NCBI GenBank assembly: GCA_015056865.1
Contig: SVFM01000014.1
Coordinates: 1 to 64,000, forward strand
Length of the DNA stretch: 64,000 nt
Reading direction: 5' to 3'
DNA from: Lachnospiraceae bacterium
GTDB lineage: Bacteria > Bacillota > Clostridia > Lachnospirales > Lachnospiraceae
Part shown: positions 30,007 through 39,900 of the stretch, piece after piece
Layout: each line of letters begins with the position of its first letter
Numbering within the stretch: the stretch's first letter is position 1
The notes under the pieces: generated by a model
The model's database searches: none
Seen by the model: the letters and a program-made list of their open reading frames with translations, nothing else
Told to the model about the DNA's origin: nothing
Made by a program: the position numbers and the translations under genes

Positions 30007-30696
30007 ATGAGTAAGAAAGTCTTGGTTGTGGATGATGAAAAGTTGATCGTTAAGGGGATCAAATTCAGTTTAGAGCAGGATGGTATGGAAGTGGATGTAG
30101 CATATGATGGGGAAGAAGCCTTGGAATATGCGGCAAACAATGAGTACGATATCATTCTTTTGGACATCATGTTGCCCAAACTGAGCGGCATGGAAGTGTG
30201 CCAGCAGATCAGAGAATATTCCAATGTTCCCATTATCATGCTAACTGCAAAAGGGGATGATATGGATAAGATACTGGGACTGGAATACGGTGCAGATGAT
30301 TATATCACCAAACCTTTTAACATATTGGAAGTCAAGGCAAGAATGAAGGCAATTTTGCGGCGTCTGGAGCCCAAAAAGGAAGAAAGTAAGGCAAGGATCA
30401 TTGAGAGTGGAGATATGCAGGTAGACTGTGAGAGCAGACGCGTATACATCCAGGGAAAAGAGATCCGGCTTACAGCCAAAGAATTCGAGGTGTTGGAGCT
30501 TCTGATCCAGAATCCTAATAAAGTGTACAGTCGGGAAAGTTTGTTGAATCTGGTGTGGGGAGCAGATTACCCCGGTGATGTGCGTACAGTGGATGTACAT
30601 ATCAGAAGGCTAAGGGAGAAAGTCGAGAAAAATCCCGGTGAGCCCAGATATGTCCACACTAAGTGGGGTATAGGTTACTATTTTTGTGTTGAGTAG
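30007..30696 (+). CDS. OmpR/PhoB-family response regulator
   Basis: VLVVDDEKLIVKG, DIILLDIMLPKLSG, winged-helix C-terminus. Confidence 0.92.
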   Translation: MSKKVLVVDDEKLIVKGIKFSLEQDGMEVDVAYDGEEALEYAANNEYDIILLDIMLPKLSGMEVCQQIREYSNVPIIMLTAKGDDMDKILGLEYGADDYITKPFNILEVKARMKAILRRLEPKKEESKARIIESGDMQVDCESRRVYIQGKEIRLTAKEFEVLELLIQNPNKVYSRESLLNLVWGADYPGDVRTVDVHIRRLREKVEKNPGEPRYVHTKWGIGYYFCVE

Positions 30697-30708
30697 GGAC
30701 TAAGGCAG

Positions 30709-32181
30709 ATGGAACAAAAGTGGAAGGAATGGCTTGGAAAAATTAAATTCGTGCGCAGCTTACGGGTGCGTATCTTTTTCATTATCTTGGTGTCAGGTAT
30801 TGCTTCCAGTCTGCTGATGGGCTATGCTGTGCTGCGAAATTATGAGGAACGCGCTGTTTCACTTCGCACAGCAGTGGTACAGAATCAACTATTAATTTTG
30901 GCAAATCACTTGATTCATTATGATTATCTGCAGAGCAATACTTCTGAGACCATCAATGCAGAATTGGAGATGCTTTCCAATCTCTATGATGGAAGGGTGC
31001 TCATTATCGGCGGAGATTTCAAGGTAGTACGAGATACCTACGGTGTCAGCGATGGAAAGATCATGGTTTCCGAGGAAGTGATCCGCTGTTTCCAGGGAGA
31101 AAGTCTGTCCAAGTATTATCCGGAATTAGGCTATATACAGATTACAACTCCCATTAAGGAGACGGTCAAAGTAACCACCAATTCCGGGGAGAAAGAAACG
31201 GTTGTAGTGCGCGGTGCTATGCTCACCAGCATATCCAACGAAAATATTGCGGCCATCAAGGATGTGATGAAACACAATGTTTTTATCATGGAAGTGGTGC
31301 TGACCTTTGGTATTTTTGCCATCGCTATTGCCATGTCCAAGGCTATGACCAGGCCCTTTGAGAGAGTTACAGAGGCGATCAGCGCCGTAAAAGCCGGATA
31401 TACCAATGAAAATATTTCCGTGTCTGACTACACTGAGACCATACATATTGTGGATGCGTTCAACCAGTTGCTCAGCCGCATGCGTGTGCTGGATGAGAGC
31501 CGTCAGGAGTTTGTATCCAATGTGTCCCATGAATTAAAGACCCCATTGACGTCTATGAAAGTGTTGGCAGATTCTTTGTTAACCCAGCCCGAAGCCCCGG
31601 CAGAATTGTATAAGGAGTTTTTGGAGGACATAGCGGCGGAGATTGACAGAGAAAACCGGATCATCAATGATCTGCTGGCCCTTGTAAAAATGGACAAGAC
31701 GGCGGCTGAGCTGAATATTACCTCTGTCAATATGAATGAATTACTGGAACTGATCCTGAAGCGTCTCAGGCCCATTGCCCGAAAGCGAGATGTGGAGATT
31801 GTATTTGAGAGTATCCGGCCGGTTATGGCGGAGGTGGATGAGGTAAAGATTACTTTAGCCATAACCAATCTGGTGGAAAATGCAATCAAGTATAACAATG
31901 AGCATGGCTGGGTAAAGGTAATATTGGATGCGGATCATCAGGAGGTTCTGATAGAGGTTACCGATTCCGGTATCGGAATTCCGGAAGAAGCGCTGGCGCA
32001 TATCTATGAACGTTTTTACCGGGTCGATAAGTCTCATTCCAGAGAGATTGGAGGAACCGGTCTGGGGCTTTCCATTACCAGAAATGTGGTGCTGATGCAT
32101 CGAGGTACGATCTCTGTCAGCAGTACAATGGGCGAGGGCACTTGTTTTAAAGTGGCAATTCCTTTGAATTATATTGTCTGA
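30709..32181 (+). CDS. HAMP-domain sensor histidine kinase
   Basis: Two TM segments, VSNVSHELKTPLTSMK H-box, NLVENAIKYN N-box, GTGLGLSI. Confidence 0.92.
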   Translation: MEQKWKEWLGKIKFVRSLRVRIFFIILVSGIASSLLMGYAVLRNYEERAVSLRTAVVQNQLLILANHLIHYDYLQSNTSETINAELEMLSNLYDGRVLIIGGDFKVVRDTYGVSDGKIMVSEEVIRCFQGESLSKYYPELGYIQITTPIKETVKVTTNSGEKETVVVRGAMLTSISNENIAAIKDVMKHNVFIMEVVLTFGIFAIAIAMSKAMTRPFERVTEAISAVKAGYTNENISVSDYTETIHIVDAFNQLLSRMRVLDESRQEFVSNVSHELKTPLTSMKVLADSLLTQPEAPAELYKEFLEDIAAEIDRENRIINDLLALVKMDKTAAELNITSVNMNELLELILKRLRPIARKRDVEIVFESIRPVMAEVDEVKITLAITNLVENAIKYNNEHGWVKVILDADHQEVLIEVTDSGIGIPEEALAHIYERFYRVDKSHSREIGGTGLGLSITRNVVLMHRGTISVSSTMGEGTCFKVAIPLNYIV

Positions 32182-32203
32182 ATACTATGCGAAAGGAAAA
32201 AGT

Positions 32204-33133
32204 ATGAGAAAAGCAGTCAGCCTGTTTTTGATCAACTGCATAATATGGTGTCTGGCAGCCTGTGGACATTCGCAGAATTCCATGGGTGCGGGGGAAGTTG
32301 GCCTGTATTATCTGAGTACTTCCCAGACGAAATTGGAAATGCATGAGTATGTGCTACAGAGCAGAAATCTGGAGGAACAGGTGCAGGAGGTGCTGGTGCA
32401 GCTTTCCACAGTGCCGGATAAATTGGAATATGTGGCACCTTTTTCTCTTGGCATATCGGTGCTCTCTCACAAGGTGCAGGAGGGAAAGCTTCTGCTTGAT
32501 CTGAGTGAGAGTTATAAAAGTTTGAAGCCAACCACGGAAGTGCTGGTCCGTGCGGCTATCGTGCGAAGTTTTACCCAGTTGAAGGGAATCGATCAGGTAT
32601 CTGTCACCATCGCAGGTGAGTCTCTCCATGACAGTCTGGGTAATGTGGTGGGAAGCATGTCGGCAGATATGTTCATTGATAATCCGCTGAATACCACAAA
32701 CAATTATGAAAAGATGCGTCTAAAATTGTATTATGCAAACGAAGCAGGTGATGAACTGGTTGGAGTATACAAGACTTTGTATCACAATAGCAATGTGCCT
32801 GTGGAGCGACTGATTGTAGAAGAGATTTTGTCAGGGCCCGGAGCGGGATTTTCGGAAGTATACCCAACCCTGAATTCGGATACCAAGGTACTGAATATTA
32901 CTGTGAAGGACGGAATCTGCTATGTGAATCTGGACAAGGCATTTTTGACACAGGTTCACAGTGTTTCAGCAGACGTGGCAATTTATTCCATTGTCAATTC
33001 CCTGGTAGAGACTAAAAATGTCAGTAAGGTGCAGATCCTGATAGAGGGCAACACCAATCTGACGTATCGAGAAACTTATAGCCTGAAAACAGTGTTTGAG
33101 CGGAATCTGGATATTATTTCAGATGACAATTAG
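32204..33133 (+). CDS. GerMN domain-containing lipoprotein
   Basis: Lipobox LAAC; two GerMN-like repeats (GKLLLDLSESYKS; GICYVNLDKAFLT). Confidence 0.82.
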   Translation: MRKAVSLFLINCIIWCLAACGHSQNSMGAGEVGLYYLSTSQTKLEMHEYVLQSRNLEEQVQEVLVQLSTVPDKLEYVAPFSLGISVLSHKVQEGKLLLDLSESYKSLKPTTEVLVRAAIVRSFTQLKGIDQVSVTIAGESLHDSLGNVVGSMSADMFIDNPLNTTNNYEKMRLKLYYANEAGDELVGVYKTLYHNSNVPVERLIVEEILSGPGAGFSEVYPTLNSDTKVLNITVKDGICYVNLDKAFLTQVHSVSADVAIYSIVNSLVETKNVSKVQILIEGNTNLTYRETYSLKTVFERNLDIISDDN

Positions 33134-33165
33134 CAGGAAATGAGAGGTGCACGATCAAAAACAGT

Positions 33166-35427
33166 ATGAGGTTGAATATAAGGCGGCCGCTTTTTGCGGT
33201 CTGCTTGCTCCTGGCGGGGATGTTGGCAGTGTATACCCTGCTTTTACCACCAAATCTGCCTTCTTATGAGGAGTGGAATGGCAGGGAGGTGGTGGCAACA
33301 GGGGATGTGAGCCGCAAAGAGTATCGAACGTCTTATGGCGAGAAGAAGGTTTATCTGTATTTATCAAATTGTTCTGTAATTTTCACACCGGAGCGTTCTC
33401 CGGACTATCCTGAGATAAAACTGAAGAAAATAATGGTGCTCCTGGAGCAGGGACAAATAGAGCCTGCTGTGGGAGGTACGGTTTGTCTGCGCGGAAAACT
33501 GGAAAGTTTTGAAAAGGCTGCAAATCCGGGAGAATTTGACAGCCATCTCTATTATGGAACCTTAGGCATTTCTATGGGCCTGAAAGAGGGAAGGGTTTTG
33601 TGGGAGAGCGAAGAACACAGTATCCTAGGGGAGGCACTGTGGCAGCTTAGATGTGCGGCTTCAAATAAGCTGGATGCCATTTTGTGTGAACAGGACGCTT
33701 CTGTGATGAAAACCATGTTGCTGGGAGATAAGGAGACCCTGGACAATGAATTGAAGGAAATCTTTCAAAGTTCAGGCATTGCACATATTCTGGCGGTTTC
33801 AGGGCTGCACATTTCTCTGATCGGTCTGGGTGTTTATAAACTTCTGCGCAGGCTGCATCTTCCGGTTGTTGCCTGTGCCCCACTTTGCATTTTGGTGATA
33901 TTAGGATATGGAATCCTTACGGGAGCAGGGGTGTCATCCATTCGAGCTGTGGGAATGTTTATACTCCGTATGCTGGCAGAGGCCCTGGGCAGAACTTATG
34001 ATCTGCAGACTGCTCTGGGTTTGCTTTTGCTACTGATGGCAGCTGGGCAACCACTCTATTTTTATCAAAGCGGTTTTTTGCTTTCTTTTGCTTCTTTGTT
34101 GGGTATCGGTTGTCTATTTCCAGCGTTGGAGAGGGGGAGAAGAGAGAAACCAAGATATAGGCAAGGGGCGGCGCGCAGATGGCACAACCTTCTACAACAT
34201 ATCCGAAAAAGTCTGTGGGCAGGCCTTTCGGTTACTTTGGCAACCATGCCCATACAGTTGTGGTATTATTATGAAATACCCATGTACAGCGTGTTGATAA
34301 ACCTGTTGGTGATTCCGCTAATGACAGTGCTTATGTACTGTGGCGCAGGTCTACTGCTGATTCCCGGTGGAATATGGTCTTTGACCGGAGCATCTGTTGT
34401 ACATGCTATTCTTAACTTTTACCAAGGGCTGGCCCAGGTGAGCGGAGATCTTCCGGGGAGCCGGCAGATCCTTGGCAGGCCGCAGGTGTGGCAAGTGATA
34501 GTGTATATTGGATTGTTGGCAGCCATTGTATTGTTGCAAAAGAAAGTGGGACGGTGCTGGCGGCTGGGGCTAGTGGCGGCAGCAGTGCTGCTACTTACTG
34601 TGAGAGTTGGAGGCGGTTTTCAGGTCACATTTTTGGATGTGGGCCAGGGAGACTGTATTTGTGTGGAATTGGAGAACGGTGCCAACTATCTGATAGATGC
34701 AGGCAGCAGTTCCAAGGGGAATGTGGGAAAATATCAGATTGCTCCTTTTTTGAAGCACCAGGGAATTACATATTTGGATGGAATTTTTATTACTCATCCG
34801 GACGAAGATCATTGCAACGGTCTGGCCGGACTGCTGGAGGCAGGGTATGCCGGGCGGACCAGGAGATTGATCCTGCCGGATGTGGCCGATCAGGTGCAGG
34901 AGAAAGGCTATTTAGAGATTCTGTCTCTGGCGGCGGACTATGAAATTCCGGTATCTTATCTGTCTGCCGGTATGCGGTGGCAGGAGGGGGATGCTGAATT
35001 TGTCTGCCTGCACCCGCCGGAAGGTTATACGGGTGCCGATACCAATGCCTGTTCCACAGTGCTGTATGTGAAACAGGAGGCGTTTTCCATGTTACTGACC
35101 GGTGATGTGGAGGATGAGGGGGAAAGCCTTTTGACGGCACAGCTAAAAGAGCAGGGCATCAGGGATGTTACGGTGTTGAAGGTGGCTCACCATGGATCAA
35201 AATATTCTACCACTGATAGTTTTCTGAATGTATTGGATCCACAGATAGCAGTGATCTCCTGTGGGAAAGGCAATTCTTACGGGCATCCCCACAATGAGAC
35301 CTTGGCTAGGCTTAGTGGGGAAGGCGCGGTGATATTGGCCACACCGGACTATGGAGCGATCACGATCAAGGCAGGAGAAAAGATAAAGGTGTATAGATAT
35401 AGATCTTTGTTGGAAGAAAGTAAGTAA
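33166..35427 (+). CDS. comEC: DNA internalization-related competence protein ComEC/Rec2
   Basis: HILAVSGLHISLIGLGVYKLLRR and C-terminal MBL domain FLDVGQGDCICVELENG...THPDEDHCNGL. Confidence 0.92.
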   Translation: MRLNIRRPLFAVCLLLAGMLAVYTLLLPPNLPSYEEWNGREVVATGDVSRKEYRTSYGEKKVYLYLSNCSVIFTPERSPDYPEIKLKKIMVLLEQGQIEPAVGGTVCLRGKLESFEKAANPGEFDSHLYYGTLGISMGLKEGRVLWESEEHSILGEALWQLRCAASNKLDAILCEQDASVMKTMLLGDKETLDNELKEIFQSSGIAHILAVSGLHISLIGLGVYKLLRRLHLPVVACAPLCILVILGYGILTGAGVSSIRAVGMFILRMLAEALGRTYDLQTALGLLLLLMAAGQPLYFYQSGFLLSFASLLGIGCLFPALERGRREKPRYRQGAARRWHNLLQHIRKSLWAGLSVTLATMPIQLWYYYEIPMYSVLINLLVIPLMTVLMYCGAGLLLIPGGIWSLTGASVVHAILNFYQGLAQVSGDLPGSRQILGRPQVWQVIVYIGLLAAIVLLQKKVGRCWRLGLVAAAVLLLTVRVGGGFQVTFLDVGQGDCICVELENGANYLIDAGSSSKGNVGKYQIAPFLKHQGITYLDGIFITHPDEDHCNGLAGLLEAGYAGRTRRLILPDVADQVQEKGYLEILSLAADYEIPVSYLSAGMRWQEGDAEFVCLHPPEGYTGADTNACSTVLYVKQEAFSMLLTGDVEDEGESLLTAQLKEQGIRDVTVLKVAHHGSKYSTTDSFLNVLDPQIAVISCGKGNSYGHPHNETLARLSGEGAVILATPDYGAITIKAGEKIKVYRYRSLLEESK

Positions 35428-35432
35428 GAATA

Positions 35433-35461
35433 GGCCGCCTGATCGTTGGGGGGATCAGGCG
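35433..35461. terminator. Terminator hairpin between convergent comEC and alpha-mannosidase genes
   Basis: CCGCCTGATC-GTTGGGGG-GATCAGGCGG. Confidence 0.65.
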
Positions 35462-35472
35462 GACATTTGGAA

Positions 35473-37851
35473 TTAGAGATCAATGGTCTGTAGTTCGTAC
35501 TGTTTAAAATCAAGACTTATCTTTTTGCCTAGAGGAACCAATGTTATTTCTCCATGATTTTCATGGTCAGCGGCATTATAGAGAGTCATACGGAAACCGT
35601 CTTTGTGCTTTCTGATGGAGGATAAAAGAATCTCCGGATGATCTATGGTTACCACGCTGCCTCCCATTTGTCCCTCACCGGAGGGGAAGAAGCTGAGCGC
35701 CTGGGGAACCTCATTGTAAATCTGGGCCTGTCTGGCAGGATTTTTTTCTGTGGTGATACGGAAGGAAAATTGTCTTTCTCCCATATCCATATGCTCCAAA
35801 AATCTGTCGTGAGGTGCGATCTGCCGTTCCTCTATGGGATGAGCGGAGTACACCGGTGTGCGAAGCAGGGAAAGCTTGATGGTGTTTCCGGTAAAGCTTC
35901 CGCCATAGATGCCGCGGTTGATCACATACAGGGCATCCTGGGATTCCTTGATTCCGCACCACTTGTGGTAAACGGCTTCTCTTTCATCATCGTACAGCGG
36001 TTCAGCGCCAAAGGCGGTCTCGCCATAAGGAGTACCGGCAAGCTTTGTATCTATCTTATATTTGAGCATCCGATTGGGCTCATTGGAGTAGAGCGTAATA
36101 TCCACATCCAGATAGGTTCCCGTTTTGGGTATGGTGTATTGCACAACAGCGGTGGAGCGATTGTAGGAGAAAAAGGCCTGGATTTTCAGTCGTACGTCTC
36201 CTTGCTCCACCACCCGGACATTGGGTGTTTTTTCCTCAGGATATCCGATGAATTGATTTGCTTCAGTATCGCTCATCAGCTGGAAGGAGCCCTCATAATC
36301 CCGGAAGGAATCAACCCTCATTCCCCAAGGATCCTCATTGTCCTTGTAGACTTCCAAAACGCCGCTGTTCTGGATGTAGGATCTTCCGTCTACCTCATAC
36401 AGATCAATCAGGCCGGTCTTTCTACTGATGCGTACTTTCATCCTGTCATTGGTCACAGTGATGTAATCATCCTCGTATACAAATACGGAAAGGGTGTCTT
36501 TTTTTACGGTGGTCAGTTTGCAATCAAATCTGCTGATGGAGGAGGGAGCAAGCTTTCCTGTAAAGCTTACCTTTTCTATCCAATCCAGATTGAAGGTGGC
36601 GTTTGGCTTTTCATTCTGGGTTGGCAAAGGATTGCCGGTTGCATCATAGACTACAGCCAGGGTCCGCTCATCTTCATTCCAGTTTTGATTTTGGAGCATA
36701 AATCCAATTTCAAACTCTCCCTCAATTTCATAGGGATGAGGATTGAAGATCAGTACAGGGATCTCTCCATCCTTGGCCTTAGGCTGGCCTTCACAAAGCT
36801 TGAAAAAAGCCTTGTTATACCACTCGTCGGCAATTTCCTCGCCATAGCTTAGGGTGCGCAGGCAGTCTGTTTCCACCGGCTTTATGGAAGTGCCCGGCAG
36901 AATATCATGAAATTGACAAAAGGCAAGGGCCTTTTTGGCTTTGAGCAGGCTGTCTTCCTCGAAGGAAAAATCGGTGGTCATTTGAGCGTAGCTCATAATC
37001 TTTTCCGTGAGAAGCAGTTTGTTTTCCAGACGTCTGTTTGCCTGTTTGATCTGCACCATGGAGGTATAACAGCCAACCATGCAGGGAATCAGGGATTCCT
37101 TGCGTACCGGCAGGTCACTTTTGTCCACTTCGGCCATGTAGGCATCTGCAGATGAGTGAAGGATCTGTGTCTCCGAGGAGGCCATAAAGTCGTTGATCGC
37201 CTCCAGATCGATCCTGGAAGGGCCACCGCCATGGTTGCCTACACCCCACAGGCATAAACCCACTTCTTTATTCTGGGTGGTTTTTATATACTCTTTTATC
37301 TTTTCCAGGGCATGGCCTTTCAGGGAGCCGTAGGAAAACTTCATGCCGTGCGCCAGGATCTGGCTGCCATCATAGCCCTCCCAGATAAAGTCTCCCTTAA
37401 AGAGGAAGGGGCGCATAAACAGATAGCCCTCATATCCGGATTTTTTTAGGATCTGGACCAATCCTCTGGAGTGGCCAAAGGGGTCAAAATTGATGGCGGT
37501 AGTGGGAATGACTCCAAATTTTTCCTTAAAGTACTCATGACCAAGTCTGATCTGCTCCATCAGGCTTTCACCGGATGTTATAACACAGTCTGGCTGCAAA
37601 TACCAGCCTCCCATGATAACCCATTTTTTCTCCTTCACCAGCTTTTGGATGCGCCTAAAAAGCTGGGGTTCGTATTCTTCCACCCATTCATAGATGAGTG
37701 CCTCGTTGTGATTAAAAACAAATCCGTCATAGGTTTCGCAAAATTCAGCGGCAACCCGGAAGGTGGAAATTGCTTCTGCCAGGCCTTCATTCCGGCGCCA
37801 CAGCCACACCGGGTCTAAATGTGCATTACAAAGCAAATGTAATTTTTTCAT
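35473..37851 (-). CDS. Alpha-mannosidase, GH38 family
   Basis: LHLLCNAHLDPVWLWRRNEGLAEAISTFRVAAEFCE; NFDPFGHSRGLVQILKKSGYEGYLFMRP. Confidence 0.88.
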   Translation of the reverse strand: MKKLHLLCNAHLDPVWLWRRNEGLAEAISTFRVAAEFCETYDGFVFNHNEALIYEWVEEYEPQLFRRIQKLVKEKKWVIMGGWYLQPDCVITSGESLMEQIRLGHEYFKEKFGVIPTTAINFDPFGHSRGLVQILKKSGYEGYLFMRPFLFKGDFIWEGYDGSQILAHGMKFSYGSLKGHALEKIKEYIKTTQNKEVGLCLWGVGNHGGGPSRIDLEAINDFMASSETQILHSSADAYMAEVDKSDLPVRKESLIPCMVGCYTSMVQIKQANRRLENKLLLTEKIMSYAQMTTDFSFEEDSLLKAKKALAFCQFHDILPGTSIKPVETDCLRTLSYGEEIADEWYNKAFFKLCEGQPKAKDGEIPVLIFNPHPYEIEGEFEIGFMLQNQNWNEDERTLAVVYDATGNPLPTQNEKPNATFNLDWIEKVSFTGKLAPSSISRFDCKLTTVKKDTLSVFVYEDDYITVTNDRMKVRISRKTGLIDLYEVDGRSYIQNSGVLEVYKDNEDPWGMRVDSFRDYEGSFQLMSDTEANQFIGYPEEKTPNVRVVEQGDVRLKIQAFFSYNRSTAVVQYTIPKTGTYLDVDITLYSNEPNRMLKYKIDTKLAGTPYGETAFGAEPLYDDEREAVYHKWCGIKESQDALYVINRGIYGGSFTGNTIKLSLLRTPVYSAHPIEERQIAPHDRFLEHMDMGERQFSFRITTEKNPARQAQIYNEVPQALSFFPSGEGQMGGSVVTIDHPEILLSSIRKHKDGFRMTLYNAADHENHGEITLVPLGKKISLDFKQYELQTIDL

Positions 37852-37964
37852 GTTGTTTTACCTCATTCCATAAATTTTTTGCAGGTCTCTTTCAGTTTAC
37901 GTGAAAAAATATTGCGCATCCACCTTTATTGTGATACGATTTTTATACTATAGTGATGTGAGGT

Positions 37965-38831
37965 GTGGAAATGCTATCTTATCCGCGAATATCAGAGGCT
38001 TTGGGAGTAGATGGGGATGCAGGCTGTCTTTATCGCTACGTGTATGGGGCAGAGGATATTTTTAATCCGCACAGACACGAGTTTTATGAGATTTTCTTGA
38101 CTATATCGGGTACGGTTACCCATTTTATCAATGGTATTGTGCAGAAATTACCGGAGGGGAGTTTGGTGTTTATTCGGCCGGATGACGTGCATGGGTATTT
38201 GTATGAGACGCCGGAGAGTAAAAAGACTTCTTATGTGAATCTGACTTTCAGTGCAGAGACTGCAGAAGGACTGTTTCAGTTTCTATCTGACAGTTTCCCT
38301 TCTAAAGAATTACTCTCCTGTGATATGCCGCCGACGGTTACTCTAAGCGGAATTAAGAAGGAGCAATTGCTGGCCCGGATCAGCAGACTGAACCTGGCCA
38401 ACTGGCAGGATAAAACTGCCTTGAAGCTCCATGTGCGGGCGATCCTTGCGGATATTTTTGTGCAATTCTTTTACGCTTTACCGGATCAGGAGCAGAAGGA
38501 TATGCCTGTCTGGCTTTCAGCACTGCTTGCAGAGATGGAGCAGCCGGATAATTTTATAGCAGGAATGGATCGGATGATAGCCCTGTGCGACAAGAGCCGG
38601 GAGCACTTGGCCCGCTGTCTGAAAAAATATTGTGGGGTTACTACGGCGGAGTATATCAATGAGCTGAGGATCAATTATGCCTCTAATCTATTGCTCCGTA
38701 CCAATGCACCTATCTTGGAAATCTGTTTTGCCTGCGGATTCCAGAGCGCCAGTTATTTTTACAAAGTTTTTGAACGCAAGTACGGTGTTTCCCCCAGCGA
38801 ATTCAAAAGACAACATAAACATACGATGTGA
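37965..38831 (+). CDS. AraC family transcriptional regulator with cupin domain
   Basis: YGAEDIFNPHRHEFYEIFLTISG; C-terminal AraC HTH (ACGFQSASYFYKVFERKYGVSPSEFKRQ). Confidence 0.88.
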   Translation: MEMLSYPRISEALGVDGDAGCLYRYVYGAEDIFNPHRHEFYEIFLTISGTVTHFINGIVQKLPEGSLVFIRPDDVHGYLYETPESKKTSYVNLTFSAETAEGLFQFLSDSFPSKELLSCDMPPTVTLSGIKKEQLLARISRLNLANWQDKTALKLHVRAILADIFVQFFYALPDQEQKDMPVWLSALLAEMEQPDNFIAGMDRMIALCDKSREHLARCLKKYCGVTTAEYINELRINYASNLLLRTNAPILEICFACGFQSASYFYKVFERKYGVSPSEFKRQHKHTM

Positions 38832-38848
38832 GTGTTAAGGAGAGGATT

Positions 38849-39826
38849 ATGCAGCGTATCAATGAAGATATAAAAGGTGGAAATTTCAGACAAATATATC
38901 TGCTTTACGGCGAAGAAGCCTATTTGCGTAGACAGTATAAAGAGAAACTGCAGAAGGCCATGAGTGAGGAAGGGGATACCATGAACTCACACTATTTCGA
39001 AGGTAAGGATGTGAATGTGGGAGAGATCATTGATCTGGCTGAGACCTTGCCCTTTTTTGCGGATCGCCGGGTGATCGTGATCGAGAACAGTGGGTTGTTT
39101 AAGTCCGGCGGGGAGAAGATGGCAGAATATCTGACCCAGCCTGCGGAGACAGTATTTTTTGTTTTTGTGGAGAGCGAGATCGACAAGCGCAGCAAGTTAT
39201 TTAAAACAGTGCAGGCAAAGGGCAGTGCTGTGGAATTTGGCATGCAGGATGAAACCACACTGAAACGCTGGATCGGTGGCATTTTAAAGCGCGAAAACAA
39301 GCAGATCACTGAGAACACTGCTACGTATTTGATCTCGAAAACAGGGACCGATATGGAAAATATTCGGGGAGAACTGGAAAAACTCATCTGTTATTGCCTA
39401 GATCGGGATGTGGTGACAGCAGAGGATGTGGATGCCATCTGCACTAACCGGATCTCCAATCAGATTTTTGAGATGGTAGGAGCCATTGCAGAGAAGAAGC
39501 AAAAAAAGGCCTTGGACCTGTATTATGATCTGTTGGCACTGAAAGAGCCGCCCATGCGAATTCTGTTTTTGATCGCAAGACAGTGTAATACCTTGCTGCA
39601 GGTGAAGGAATTAAAGAGCAAGGGATTTGACAATAAAGCAATCGGTGAAAAGGTAGGGTTACCTACTTTTGTAGCGGGCAAGTATGTCTCCCAGGCCGCA
39701 AGATTTCAGGCGCAGGAACTGAAGGAAGCTGTAAATAAGTGCGTGGAGGCGGAAGAAGCGGTGAAGACCGGCCGTATGAATGATGTGATGAGTGTAGAGG
39801 TGCTGATCCTGTCAGTGTTATCATGA
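38849..39826 (+). CDS. holA: DNA polymerase III subunit delta
   Basis: IYLLYGEEAYLRRQYKEKL...TLPFFADRRVIVIENSGLF; located downstream of comEC region as is common. Confidence 0.88.
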   Translation: MQRINEDIKGGNFRQIYLLYGEEAYLRRQYKEKLQKAMSEEGDTMNSHYFEGKDVNVGEIIDLAETLPFFADRRVIVIENSGLFKSGGEKMAEYLTQPAETVFFVFVESEIDKRSKLFKTVQAKGSAVEFGMQDETTLKRWIGGILKRENKQITENTATYLISKTGTDMENIRGELEKLICYCLDRDVVTAEDVDAICTNRISNQIFEMVGAIAEKKQKKALDLYYDLLALKEPPMRILFLIARQCNTLLQVKELKSKGFDNKAIGEKVGLPTFVAGKYVSQAARFQAQELKEAVNKCVEAEEAVKTGRMNDVMSVEVLILSVLS

Positions 39827-39845
39827 GGAAAAGCCAATGCAAAAA

Positions 39846-39873
39846 GGAGTAGAATTCTCGCGAATTCTACTCC
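39846..39873. terminator. Perfect 12-bp stem bidirectional terminator
   Basis: GGAGTAGAATTC-TCGC-GAATTCTACTCC flanked by AAAAA and ATTATTTTTA. Confidence 0.8.
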
Positions 39874-39900
39874 AATTATTTTTACTTGAAACCTGTGCGA

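Noticed and set aside
35638-36852. 404-aa plus-strand ORF
   Set aside because: Antisense to the GH38 alpha-mannosidase; no RBS or recognisable domain; product of mirrored codon bias.
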